In this document: positions 1 through 8,179 of the stretch, one piece after another
How the letters are laid out: each line of letters opens with the position of its first letter
Position numbering within the stretch: position 1 is the stretch's first letter
Assembly (NCBI GenBank): GCA_025769875.1
Contig: JAGFNK010001240.1
Span: 1-12,427, forward strand
Direction: 5' to 3'
DNA length: 12,427 nt
DNA from: Russula earlei
Taxonomy: Eukaryota > Basidiomycota > Agaricomycetes > Russulales > Russulaceae
Notes under the pieces: generated by a model
The model's database searches: none
What the model was told of the DNA's origin: nothing
The model's input: only the letters and a program-made list of their open reading frames with translations
Position numbers and translations under genes: made by a program

Positions 1-1
1 C

Positions 2-472
2 CTTGCAGCCCTTGTCAAAGCAGCAAGAGAATTCGACAACCTTTTTCACCTATACAACTCCACTGCTTTTCAAGGAGGACGCTCTGTGCGTGCCCAAGGA
101 TTAAACACTCAAGGATCAGACAATCCATTGGAAATTAACTTGTACCAAGGAGAACCTAATGAACGACCCTGGGAATCCAGAAGTGAAAGGAAACCCCTCA
201 CAGATGCAGAGAAAGAGTTTTGATGCAAGAACAACCTCTATTATTATTGTGGAAAAAAGAACCATATGGCAAATCAATGTAGAGCAAATAAAGCAGCCCA
301 AGGACGCCAACAACAAGGATCTCGCCCCCAAACAGTCACGGCTACAACCATCCAAGATGAAAACATCGAACCTATGCAAGAAGAACCCGTTCCCGTTGCA
401 TCATTGACAACTTGGAGAGAAACACTTGCGGACTCAATCCTCAGCCCAAGATCTGCTCCTATGGATTTTTAA
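2..472 (+). pseudogene. gag: Gag C-terminus with CCHC zinc knuckle (partial, broken)
   Basis: The frame starting at base 2 is open from the window edge, meets a TGA at 221-223, and then continues to a stop at 470-472. Just after the TGA comes a zinc-knuckle-like stretch, YYYCGKKNHMANQC. The retroviral pattern is C-x2-C-x4-H-x4-C; here the first Cys position is Tyr (TAT where TGT is expected), and the other three ligands remain. Gag packages the element's RNA into cytoplasmic particles, and the knuckle binds that RNA. The region after the knuckle is Gln-rich. The end of this frame overlaps the protease frame (from 412) by about 60 bases, in the frame relation 2 to 1, so a recoding step or another indel once joined gag and pol. 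The TGA is probably a former CGA. The N-terminal capsid part is outside the window. Confidence 0.85.
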
Positions 473-1044
473 TTGGACCCCCTTCTCCACCGAGAAAAGA
501 CATGGTCCAAATCAGTACGATACAAAGAGAAATCAATTACCCCAAAGTTTTTACCAAGAATATTCGCTCCCCATCTATTGCCTTGAAAGTTACTTTAGTG
601 GGGAAGACAAGTGGCAAAGAAATCAGTGCAAGAGCCCTGCTTGACAGTGGAGCAGAAGGAATGATAATCCATGAACGATTCGCACAAGAACACCACCTGC
701 ACCTCCGAACTATGACCAAACCATTGCCAGCACAAAATGTAGATGGAACACAAAATGCCAATGGACTAATACACTTTAGCACCATCCAAAGACTTCGCAT
801 TCAAGCGCACACAGGCGCTACTCATGACGAACAAGCAGAATTCCTTGTCACTAACATTGGAGATCACGACATCATCTTAGGAACAGATTGGCTACGACAC
901 CACAACCCAGATATTGATTGGGCAAATGACACAATCACACTGAGGAATTGCCCCCTGAACCTGCCTTACCACACACCCAAGCATAACCATTGCATCTGCA
1001 TCTGGAACGCGGAATTACCAAATACAAGCACTTACTTTTCCTGA
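412..1044 (+). pseudogene. pol: Pol: aspartic protease (retropepsin) domain
   Basis: This 210-residue frame carries the retropepsin active site LLDSGAEG at residues 77-84 (Asp78) and, about 75 residues later, the closing motif IILGTDWL. Together they mark a single-domain aspartic protease that would cut the Gag-Pol polyprotein inside the particle. The catalytic Asp-Ser-Gly is intact. The frame's natural continuation is lost near 975-985, where the reading passes to frame 2: there an acidic stretch containing TFPEEEEPEF leads into the protease-reverse transcriptase linker, up to a stop at 1163-1165. The ATG at 412 is only the first Met in an open frame and need not be a true start, since Pol is normally made as a Gag-Pol fusion. 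Confidence 0.88.
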
Positions 1045-2215
1045 AGAAGAAGAACCTGAGTTTGCAAACGTTGCTGCACTAATCTTCCCAGATACTGAAG
1101 GACTATTGAACCCATGTGTTGACAAACAAATCTACAATGCATTTAGACCAGGACAATCAGCATAAGAGCCAAATCAACCACAGCTACCAAACTAGCCCAT
1201 GCAGAAACACCCCCCAAGACATTAGACGAACTTATCCCTGCCCAGTTCTTGAAATGGCGAAAGGTTTTCGACGAACAAGCCTCTCAACTGCCTTCCTGCT
1301 CACCAACCATGGGACCATGCAATCAATCTGAAACCAGGAATTGCCCGACGCGATTCTGGTATCTATCGACTTACTCCCAAAGAACTACAAGCCCTAAAAG
1401 AATACTTAGATGAACACTTGAAAAGAGGCACTATCCGACCATCAAAAGCAGCTATTGCCAGTCCATTCTTCTTTGTAGGAAAAGAAAGGAGGAAATCTAC
1501 GACCAGTACAAGACTACAGAGCCCTGAATACAGCAACTGTCAAAGACGCATATCCACTACCTTTGATTCCTGAATTAATCGACAAACTCCAAGGAGCTCA
1601 ATACTTCACCAAGTTTGATGTACGATGGGGATACAACAATATCCTGCCTAAGAGAGGGCGATGAACACCTCGCAGCATTCAAGACACCATTAGGACTCTT
1701 CGAGCCATTGATAATGACATTTGGTCTCTGCAACGCCCCAGCCACTTTCCAATGCTTTATGAACACCATCCTAGCAAAATACATTGCCACTGAACGAGTG
1801 GTCATTTACCTAGATGATATACTAATCATGGCACAAACCTTGAACGAATTAGACGACTGGACACACAAGGTCCTAAAGACACTCCAAGACCATGACTTAT
1901 ACTTGAAACCAGAGAAATGCGCTTTTCGACAAACCTCTATTAGTTACCTAGGCATCAATATCTCCCAAGGATGAATATCAATGGACCAAGACAAGTTAAT
2001 AGGCATTACAAAGTGGCCTACTCCGACCAACGTTACAGAAGTACAAGCATTTCTAGGATTCTGCAACTTCTATCGACGATTTATCCACCAATACTCACAG
2101 ATAGCACGACCCTTGTTTAACTTAACAAAGAAAGAAAACCCCTTCAAGTGGGAAGACGATGAAGAACAAGCATTTCAAAAACTAATCCAAGCATTCACAA
2201 CGGCCCCAGATCCTC
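1000..2215 (+). pseudogene. pol: Pol: reverse transcriptase domain, many frameshifts
   Basis: The linker and reverse transcriptase can be followed across frames: frame 2 to about 1163, frame 1 to 1288, frame 2 to about 1477, frame 3 to 1644, frame 1 to about 2208. Landmarks in order are SPFFFV (near 1460), the fingers motif LRPVQDYR (from 1497), the first catalytic Asp in FDVRWGYNN (1617-1619), FGLCNAPATFQ, the catalytic YLDD (1807-1818), LKPEKCAF and YLGINIS. A TGA at 1972-1974 stands where the related fragment at 7184-7605 has CGA (complement of 7208-7210). Conversely, that fragment has TGA where this copy has CGA (1795-1797). The catalytic residues are all retained, so inactivation comes from indels and stops. 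This domain copies the element RNA into DNA. Confidence 0.93.
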
Positions 2216-2745
2216 ATGTTACCTGATCATACTAAACCCTTTCGACTCATCTGTGATGCAAGCGACTTTGCAGTTGGCGCAATCTTGGAACAACCTGATG
2301 AATTTAATAGATATCACCCAATAGCCTATTTTTCGAAATCCTTGGACCCCGCACAACGAAATTACATGATCTATGATAAAGAACTCCTTGCCATCGTCTC
2401 ATCCCTCTGGCACTTCCAACACTACCTTGAAGGCGCTACACACCCCATTGATCTATGGACAGACCACAATAACTTGACATACTTCATGACAAAACAAAAA
2501 CTCACGAGACGACAAGCCTGATGGGCACTCCTTCTCAGCAATTTTGACTTCACTATCACCCATCACCCAGGAACTATGAACAAAGCAGACGGTCTGTCCA
2601 GGCAGCCAGACTTTAAAGAGGGGATACAAAACGAAAACGATGGAAAGGTGCTCCTAGATGACAAATTTTTAAAATTAGAGCAACACGCACCTCTGCTACA
2701 GAACCAATTGGTGACCAAGAACTTCGACAACAACTACGATCTAGT
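2216..2745 (+). pseudogene. pol: Pol: RNase H domain and connection to integrase
   Basis: Frame 2 reads LICDASDFAVGAIL (first catalytic Asp near 2255), then DKELLAIV with the catalytic Glu, then the WTDHNNL Asp. These are the carboxylates of Ty3/Gypsy RNase H, which degrades the RNA strand during reverse transcription. A TGA at 2519-2521 interrupts the motif just before WALLLSNFDF; Arg (CGA) is usual there. The end of the domain, HHPGTMNKADGLSR, is the typical Gypsy boundary (NKADALSR in relatives). The connection then runs to a stop in this frame at 2777-2779. The frame passes to frame 1 near 2717 by a one-base loss. The join at the upstream edge (2206-2210) is one of the single-base insertions. 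Confidence 0.92.
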
Positions 2746-3763
2746 AAAGACTACGACCCAGAAGTATCTAACGCATTAGCAATCATTATAAAGAATGGAC
2801 CAAGACGACTATCCAAAGGCTTACAGGACTGGAACCTCGAAGATGGACTAATATTATTCAAAGGAAAAGTCTATATCCCAAACAATGACACCCTAAGAAA
2901 GAAAATTCTGAAACTACATCATGACTCCCTGCACCACTGGGCATCCTGGCCAATGGAAAACTTACGAACTAATCAGCCAAAACTACTTGGTGGCCAGGAA
3001 TGCTAACCTATGTCAAAAGTTACTGTAGACAGGTTGCACAATTTGCCAAAGCACAAAGAACCACCCAAAGACAGAAACACCCCTCATACCAATTACACCA
3101 GCTGGAGAAGTATGGAAAAGCATTACCATGGACTTTATCACGGACCTACCAGTTTCACAAGGCTTTGACAGCCTCCTAGTCGTGGTAGATCTGATTCAGC
3201 AAAGCAATAATCATTACCCCTTGCCACAAGACAATCACAGCAGACGAAACAGTGACACTAATCATGAACAATGTCTGGAAAAGGATAGGCCTCCCAGCAC
3301 AAATAATATCAGACAGAGGCCCTCAATTCGCAGCAAAGGTTACTCAAGAACTATGGAAGAAATTAAACGTCAAAATATCATTAAGCACGGCATATCACCC
3401 ACAGACATATGGAGAAACAGAATGAGTTAACCAAGAACAAGAACAATACTTACGAATATTTTGCAACCACCAAGTGGACAATTGGGCAGAACTAATTCCC
3501 TTTATGGAGTTTGCCCATAATGCCAGACAACACAGCGCTATGAACAAACCCCCTTTCGAGGTCTGGTATGGCTTTAACCCAACATTTGCTCCGCCCCTTG
3601 CCTTTTACATCAAAGTTCCCTTCAATCCAAGAAAGACTAACAAGACTAAACCAGCTCAGAGAAGAAGTAGCTGCCTCCCTGAACCGAGCAACTGAGATCA
3701 TGAAGCAATCAGGACCTCAATCCTCCACATTTCGTTTTAAAGAAGGGGATCAAGTATGGTTAG
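2746..3763 (+). pseudogene. pol: Pol: integrase (HHCC zinc domain and DD35E core)
   Basis: The zinc-binding N-domain is visible as a His-rich KLHHDSLHH stretch, GHPG at 2939-2950, and CTIC (Cys codons 3035 and 3044). The catalytic core begins MDFITDLP (Asp at 3131-3133), continues to SDRGPQF (Asp at 3312-3314), and ends in GETE (Glu at 3420-3422). The gap between the second Asp and the Glu is exactly 35 residues, as in the DD35E family. The usual HPQTDG is QTYG here. A TGA at 3423-3425 follows the Glu directly, where Arg of the common TERVNQ motif is expected. The frame order is 1, 2, 3, 1, 2, 3, 1, with breaks near 2938, 2987, 3024, 3031, 3192 and 3620. Integrase would insert the element DNA into chromosomes. 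Confidence 0.92.
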
Positions 3764-4198
3764 GAAGCCACAAATCTACGAACCACTCACCCAAAAGCAA
3801 AACTAGCCCCTCGACGCTATGGACCATTCAAAGTCATCACTGCTTATCCAGTAAACATTTGTCTTGAACTACCAAAGTCCTGGAAGATACACCCAGTTTT
3901 TCACCACTCCCTGATCAAACCTTATAAAGAAACCATTGCCCATGGCCCTAACTTCTCAAACCTGCCACCAGTACTAGTTGAAGGAGAAGAGCAATACGAA
4001 GTAGAACAGATCTTAAACTCTCGACTCTCCCCAAACCGCAAAGGGATCCAATACCTAGTTAAATGGAAAGGATACACTGCTGCAGAAAATACTTGGGAAC
4101 CAGCATCTAACCTATCAAGAGCGCAATTACTTGTCAAAGACTTCCATTGGAAATATCCGAAGGCGCTTAAAATGATTCCCACCAGGAGTAACCCCTAA
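3764..4198 (+). pseudogene. pol: Pol C-terminus: GPY/F module and chromodomain
   Basis: Frame 2 is open for about 144 codons from 3764 to the TAA at 4196-4198. It holds the GPY/F module (RRYGPFKV) and then the HPVFHHSLIKPY motif. The chromodomain starts with YEVEQIL at 3995, has YLVKWKGY in the middle and NTWEPASNL after it. The three cage aromatics (Tyr of YEVE, Trp of VKWKGY, Trp of NTWEP) are all present. In chromoviruses this domain is thought to guide integration to histone-marked chromatin. The segment lacks an early Met, which is expected for the end of a polyprotein. The minus-strand copy ends differently: it has an extra C before the stop and runs a few codons longer. Confidence 0.9.
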
Positions 4199-4445
4199 AC
4201 TAACAACTCTCATCATGACATCCATTGATGACTACCTTTATCCTTGCCACCAAAGAACCTTTCAGAGAACGCCTGCAATCACATGTACCCAATTGACCAC
4301 AGCCATCCCCAAAGCAATCCATGAAACAAGAAGGAACTCCCCATGAATGACCAAACTTCGACTTTTCATATGCAAACTACTCCACCTTCCAAAGAAACAA
4401 ATCCCTACCATTGCAGGAGCAACAAGTCTATAAAGAGGGGATGAA
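4199..4445 (+). other. Untranslated stretch between pol and 3' LTR, with polypurine tract
   Basis: No reading frame of note lies between the pol stop and the LTR. The polypurine tract AAAGAGGGGA is at 4432-4441, four bases before the LTR. It primes plus-strand DNA synthesis in LTR elements. The same tract occurs in the right-hand copy (complement of 12021-12030), at the same distance from its LTR. The stretch is otherwise well matched to 12017-12255 on the opposite strand, so it is an established part of this element family. Confidence 0.8.
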
Positions 4446-4710
4446 TGTTATGAACCAAGGCCAGGAACTGGCCATATATTGTCCTATTCCACTCCAGAGA
4501 GACCTCTCTCACTTTGCATTACCAACTCCCTTCCGTTTCTTGGGCTATCCCTCCTGTGGTGCAAGATATCACTATTGCAAAGGCACCTATAACACGACCA
4601 GGCACCCATTTCCTAATCGGGTAATCATCGCGTGGCAGCCACATGGTCACCCAGCCACCAGGAACCCAAAACAGCGGCACAAACTCTTAGAAACTGTTGC
4701 ATAACTCATC

Positions 4711-4812
4711 TGATGTCATCAAGGCTCCAATGACATCATGGCTGACTGAGCGACTCCACAAGTGACCTCATAGGCTCACTAAGCGCTCCACAGTGACATC
4801 ATAATGATGTCA
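4711..4812 (+). promoter_or_regulatory. Array of five CRE/ATF-like octamers in LTR U3
   Basis: Five octamers of the form TGAYNTCA occur within about 100 bases: TGATGTCA (4711), TGACATCA (4731), TGACCTCA (4763), TGACATCA (4794) and TGATGTCA (4805). They resemble the ATF/CREB bZIP site TGACGTCA. The last two lie head to head. All five positions are kept in the right-hand LTR, where one is the exact consensus TGACGTCA. The array lies upstream of the TATA box, where an LTR enhancer is expected. Binding by a fungal ATF/CREB-type factor is inference. Confidence 0.55.
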
Positions 4813-4948
4813 TCACTCCACAATGATCAGTAATGCATTCAGTAAGCCTGAAACTTGACACAAGCGAGTTTATGCCTCTGTAGTCCTATTGGATGGTACC
4901 AAGAGGTCTAGAATAGTTCCAGTTCTTTGTAATCGACCCTGTACACTG

Positions 4949-4956
4949 TATATAAG
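4949..4956 (+). promoter_or_regulatory. LTR TATA box
   Basis: TATATAAG at 4949-4956 is the only strong TATA element in the LTR and is identical in the other LTR (complement of 11508-11515). Transcription would start a few tens of bases downstream, which puts the start of the R region near 4975-4990. In this 3' LTR it would drive transcripts outward into the neighbouring element. Confidence 0.65.
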
Positions 4957-6488
4957 CCCAAATGAAGCATGGAAGTCATCAGACTGTCCATTTGTGATAC
5001 TCTCATCTTCCTGGGTACTCCCCCGCGACTGCTCAGTCTAAAGATTCCCCTCGCCTCCAAGGTACTCTTCAACGACCGCCTTGTTTAAAGCCCTCTTGCT
5101 GCACTGGCCTCCCAACTTCGCCTCTGCCTCCTGCTACACGTACCAGTCCCTATCTGGTACCTTCTAGTTATTTGGCTCATCCTCTTGTTCAACGCCACCT
5201 ATGCCGCGTACCGTCTGTTCCAACCCTTGCCCACCTGCTCCTGAGTCCTTAGTGATCAGCAGTACATGTCTTGACAGCACCCATGCCCACTCCAGCCTCC
5301 ATCCCTACATCGTGCACCATCACCTCCGCCTCACCTGCCTTGCCCATCGTCCCTGCGGTTCCCACCTTGTCTGCTGTTCCCATCACCTCGTTCACCGCTG
5401 CCATCCTCGACTTGCCAGCCATCATCGCCTTGGCTCCACCTGCCCTCGCCATCCCAGCATCGCCCACATTCGCCATCGTCGCCACCTCATCTGTCCCCGC
5501 TGCCGTAGCCTCAGCTGTGACATCGCCTATCACCACTGTCCCCATCTTTGCCCAACCAGCTCCCGCTCCCTCAGTGTTGCCTGCTATGGCCACTGTCTCA
5601 GCTCCATGCACAACCACCATCTCAACCTTGCCCACCAATGTTTTAGCGCCGCCTGCCACTTCAGCCCTTGCAGCCTTGTCTGCCACCCCCACCTTCGTCT
5701 CATCCACTCCCGCACCCTCAGTCATCTTGTTGCCCTCAGTCTTGTCCGTCGCCTCATCCATCACCACAGTAGCCTCAGTCATGCCAGCCACCGACTTTGC
5801 ATCAGTCTCCATCTTAGCCTCGCCCGTACTCGTCAGTTCAGCCCAGTCTGTCATAGCACCAGCATCACCAGCCACCACCGTCTCCACCCTGCCCTCAGCC
5901 TCAGCCTTCTCAGTCTCAGCCGCTGCCACCGTGCCCCTAGTTTTGCCAGCTGTCTCTGTCGCCCCAGCTTCAGATCAGTCAACCGCCGCCACCGCGCTCT
6001 TAGCCTTGCCAGCCACCTTAGTCTCATCAGCCGCTGCCGTAGCCTCAGCCTCAGCCACCAACATCTTAGTGCCACACACCGCCACCTCCACCACCATCTC
6101 ACAAGCCACAGCCACCATGCCCTTGTCAGCCACAGCCACTGTCGCCCCTGTGTCACCCTCAGTCGTCGCCTCTGCCCCGTCTGCCTCCACTGTCGCACCA
6201 GCTCAGTCCGCTGCCACCTTCTCAGTCTCAGCCTCGGTCTTCTCAGTCTCAGCTGCCGCTTTAGTAGTTTCGTGCGACACCAGCACTGCCACACCATCGC
6301 AACCCCTCGCCACCAGCACCACCCCAGAAGACCAAGAAGGCCTCGGCCACGAACTTAGCCACAACACGCCACAACAGGAGCAGAAGCCGCTGCCACGCCG
6401 CCACCGCCGCAGGAGAAGCAGTCACCAATGCCAACAGCACACTGCATGCCACCTCCCACATTGCCTCCCCATCCGTCTGCTGCCGACA

Positions 6489-6673
6489 CCTGCAGTGGAG
6501 ATGACCCCACCACCGCCGCCACAAGATGACAGATCCCACCCCTGCACAAGCTGCCCCACGCATCCTCTTTCTCGAGTCCTCACCACCTACATCTCTATCT
6601 ACGAACTCATGCTCACTGCCTATGCCTTCGCTCCTCGTCCACGCCTGCTGCCACCACCTGCAATGGAGATGAC
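6489..6673 (+). repeat. 168-bp tandem duplication in copy 1, second unit cut short
   Basis: CCTGCAGTGGAGATGAC at 6489 recurs as CCTGCAATGGAGATGAC at 6657, 168 bases on. The same pair occurs in copy 2 at 9337 and 9506, 169 bases apart. In copy 2 the bases after each motif also resemble each other (Gln/Pro-coding CCACCACAAGA). The duplication therefore predates the split of the two copies. In copy 1 the second unit ends right after the motif, where it joins the TATA segment. Confidence 0.5.
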
Positions 6674-6680
6674 TCCTGTG

Positions 6681-6688
6681 TATAAAAA
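6681..6688 (+). promoter_or_regulatory. TATA-like box just inside the terminal repeat (copy 1)
   Basis: TATAAAAA at 6681-6688 is followed by a segment shared closely with copy 2 (10081 onward). The direct repeat between copies 1 and 2 starts at CTCCTGT, just before this box. It would fire rightward, through the terminal repeat and out of the element. A promoter role is inferred only from the motif and its conservation. Confidence 0.35.
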
Positions 6689-6770
6689 CACCCTAGCTAC
6701 TCTGTAGTAGAAAGAGTTCAGAATAGGACCCCTCTTTGCAACCCACTCCTCTCTGTCTGTGAAAAACAAG

Positions 6771-7183
6771 AAGGATGGTCAGAATCAAGAGGCGAGAGGG
6801 GTGATGAGTGGCTGGCCACAACTCCGATTGCACTGGAAACAATGTTGCACACCACAACACTTGAGTCAAAAACACTATGGGGCTGCCTCAAGACAGCCCA
6901 TGGGTACAACATGAGGGAGAAATAATAGATATAGACCATGATTTTGAGTTGTAATTCATCTAATACACATGTGGAGGTGGCTTGAGTCCAGCTCCACCAA
7001 TTCTCACTCAAATCTCATGAAAACAATGGGGCTGCCTAGCCCTCATTCAGGCGATTCAGGGACGAAAAGGTTTATGTGAATTGAAGCTGTTTTGAGGGAG
7101 ATACTCACCCCGCACATTTGAGAGGGTTTTCTGCGCCGATTTGGGTGGAATTCAAACTCTGCCAAGTGCGCTGAAAACGGCAA
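6771..7183 (+). repeat. Terminal repeat, right end of copy 1 (413 bp)
   Basis: This repeat is nearly identical to 10171-10584 in the same orientation and to 7606-8017 in inverted orientation. It ends with CAAGTGCGCTGAAAACGGCAA and is followed by TAA (7184-7186). Comparison with 10171-10584 shows several CG-to-CA/TG changes, for example TGCGCTGAAAACGG against TGCACTGAAAATGG. The outer edge is set by the switch to Gypsy sequence at 7184; the inner edge by loss of match to 7606-8017 at AAGGATGG. Confidence 0.85.
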
Positions 7184-7605
7184 TAACTTGTCTTGGTCCA
7201 TGGATATTCGTCCTTGGGAGATATTGATGCCTAGGTAACTAATAGAGGTTTGTTGAAAAGCACATTTCTCTGGTTTCAAGTATAAGTCATGGTCTTGGAG
7301 TGTCTTTAGGAGCTTGTGTGTCCAGTCGTCTAGTTTGTTCAAGGTTTGCACCATGATTAGTATATCATCTAGATAAACGACCACTCATTCAGTGGCAATG
7401 TATTTCACTAGGATGGTGTTCATAAAGCATTGGAAAGTGGCTGGGGAGTTGCAGAGACCAAATGTCATTATCAATGGTTTGAAGAGTCCTAATGGTGTCT
7501 TGAATGCTGCAAGGTGTTCATCGCCCTCTCTTAGGTGGATATTGTTGTATCCCCATTGTATGTCAAACTTGGTAAAGTATTGGGCTCCTTGGAGTTTGTT
7601 GATTA
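7184..7605 (-). pseudogene. Fragment of Gypsy reverse transcriptase trapped between two terminal repeats
   Basis: Read on the minus strand this matches 1576-1998 of the left Gypsy element at the DNA level, with one net base missing (422 against 423). It encodes GYNNI, the FGLCN-type motif, YLDD (complement of 7364-7375), LKPEKCAF and YLGINIS, and ends at MDQDKLL. Both ends fall on TTAA sites of the intact gene (1575-1578 and 1996-1999), each now joined to a TTGCC/GGCAA element end. It has its own TGA where the left copy has CGA (complement of 7385-7387), but keeps CGA where the left copy has TGA. At the site of one left-copy insertion (1645) it reads in frame. It is a remnant of a separate Gypsy copy. 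Confidence 0.92.
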
Positions 7606-8017
7606 TTGCCGTTTTCAGCGCACTTGGTGGAGCTTGAATTCCACTGAAATCGGCACAGAAACCCCCTCAAACATGTGGGATGAATATCTCCCTCAAAACA
7701 GCTTTAATTCATATGAAATTTATTGTCCCTGAATCGCCTGAATGAGGGCTAGGCAGCCCCATTGTTTTCATGAGATTTGAGTGAGAATTGGTGGAGCTGG
7801 ACTCAAGCCACCTCCACATGTGTATTAGATGAATTACAACTCAAAATCATGGTCTATATCTATTATTTCTCCCTCATGTTGTACCCATGGGCTGTCTTGA
7901 GGCAGCCCCATAGTGTTTTTGACTCAAGCATTGTGGTGTGCAACATTGTTTCCAGTGCAATCAGAGTCACAGCCAGCCACTCATCACCCCTCTCACCTCT
8001 CCATTCTGACCATCCTT
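7606..8017 (-). repeat. Left terminal inverted repeat of copy 2 (412 bp)
   Basis: This is the reverse complement of 10171-10584 and of 6771-7183. It starts TTGCCGTTTTCAGCGCACTT and loses similarity after CATCCTT at 8017, where unique sequence (GCCCTCATTCCC) begins. The central 250 bases are almost identical in all three copies, while the outer 110 bases differ more, mostly at CG. Together with 6771-7183 it makes a large palindrome around the Gypsy fragment. Confidence 0.85.
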
Positions 8018-8179
8018 TGCCCTCATTCCCACCATGCCTGCTGTCTCAGCCGCATCAGTCGCGCCACTCCCTTCCAACTCACGTTTGGCCCTCCACACCT
8101 GCAGTTGCAGCCGCGCCAGTCACACTGCCTGCATTGACCTGCCATCAGTCTTCATTGTGTGCTGCACTCCGCCATCAGC

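Larger units (their letters stand above)
1..5276 (+). mobile_element. Ty3/Gypsy chromovirus-type LTR retrotransposon, 3' part, decayed
   Basis: The domain order is gag zinc knuckle, retropepsin, reverse transcriptase, RNase H, integrase, GPY/F, chromodomain, then polypurine tract and 3' LTR. That order defines the Ty3/Gypsy (Metaviridae) chromovirus branch. The 5' LTR, primer-binding site and most of gag lie left of the window. The copy cannot be active: I count at least four in-frame TGA stops and about fourteen frame changes. A second copy of the same family lies on the minus strand at the right end of the window, and a 422-bp fragment of its reverse transcriptase lies at 7184-7605. The LTR directly abuts the Pro/Ala/Ser/Thr-rich frame of another element at 5277, which suggests insertion into that element. 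Family assignment is secure; species is not. Confidence 0.95.
4446..5276 (+). repeat. 3' LTR of the left Gypsy element (831 bp)
   Basis: The LTR begins TGTTATGAACC and ends GTCTTGACA, giving the usual TG...CA ends. The borders come from comparison with the inverted copy at 11188-12016: similarity starts after the polypurine tract and stops within a base of TTGACA. The two LTRs match at roughly nine bases in ten by eye, with many differences of the CG-to-TG or CG-to-CA type. It contains an array of TGAYNTCA octamers, a TATA box and a C/T-rich downstream half. The five bases after it (GCACC, 5277-5281) should be repeated before the unseen 5' LTR if they are the target duplication. An alternative start at TGAATG (4442) is possible but lacks the inverted TGT/ACA match. 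Confidence 0.87.
5277..6707 (+). pseudogene. Pro/Ala/Ser/Thr-rich tail of a gag-like protein, 5'-truncated
   Basis: The frame is open across about 475 codons to a TAG at 6705-6707, but has no beginning: it runs straight in from the LTR. About the first 350 codons are low-complexity Ala/Ser/Pro/Thr/Val, such as LAPPATSALAALSATPTF. Then comes a distinct block, STTPEDQEGLGHELSHN, followed by PQQEQKPLPRRHRRRRS and a Pro-rich end. The same blocks in the same order occur in copy 2 (8461-9255), which supports a once-real coding region. By analogy with copy 2 this is the disordered tail of a gag-like protein. The last residues read into the TATA segment after a deletion junction near 6672, so the stop is probably not original. 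No zinc knuckle or enzyme motif is visible. Confidence 0.55.
5277..7183 (+). mobile_element. Long-TIR gag-like element, copy 1, right part
   Basis: This stretch repeats the right part of copy 2 (7606-10584) in the same order: Pro/Ala/Ser/Thr-rich frame, a short TATA-bearing segment, then the 413-bp terminal repeat ending GGCAA at 7183. Its left end is cut off exactly at the Gypsy LTR border (5276/5277). The first bases (cccatgcccac) align with copy 2 near 8570, so the Gypsy element apparently landed inside copy 1. The missing half (gag-like gene, left terminal repeat) should lie beyond the Gypsy 5' LTR, outside the window. Compared with copy 2 it lacks about 550 bases between the second GGAGATGAC motif and the TATA segment, but keeps a longer Pro/Ala/Ser/Thr-rich region. 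Confidence 0.75.

Noticed and set aside
5249..5929. Minus-strand Ala/Glu/Thr/Val-rich frame of 226 codons, with a similar one at 8565-9011
   Set aside because: Both are antisense shadows of C-rich low-complexity coding DNA that lacks stops on either strand.
5201..6358. A 385-codon plus-strand frame rich in His, Cys, Leu and Ser
   Set aside because: It starts inside the LTR and is a shifted reading of the low-complexity Pro/Ala/Ser/Thr-rich frame. It has no motif and no counterpart in copy 2.
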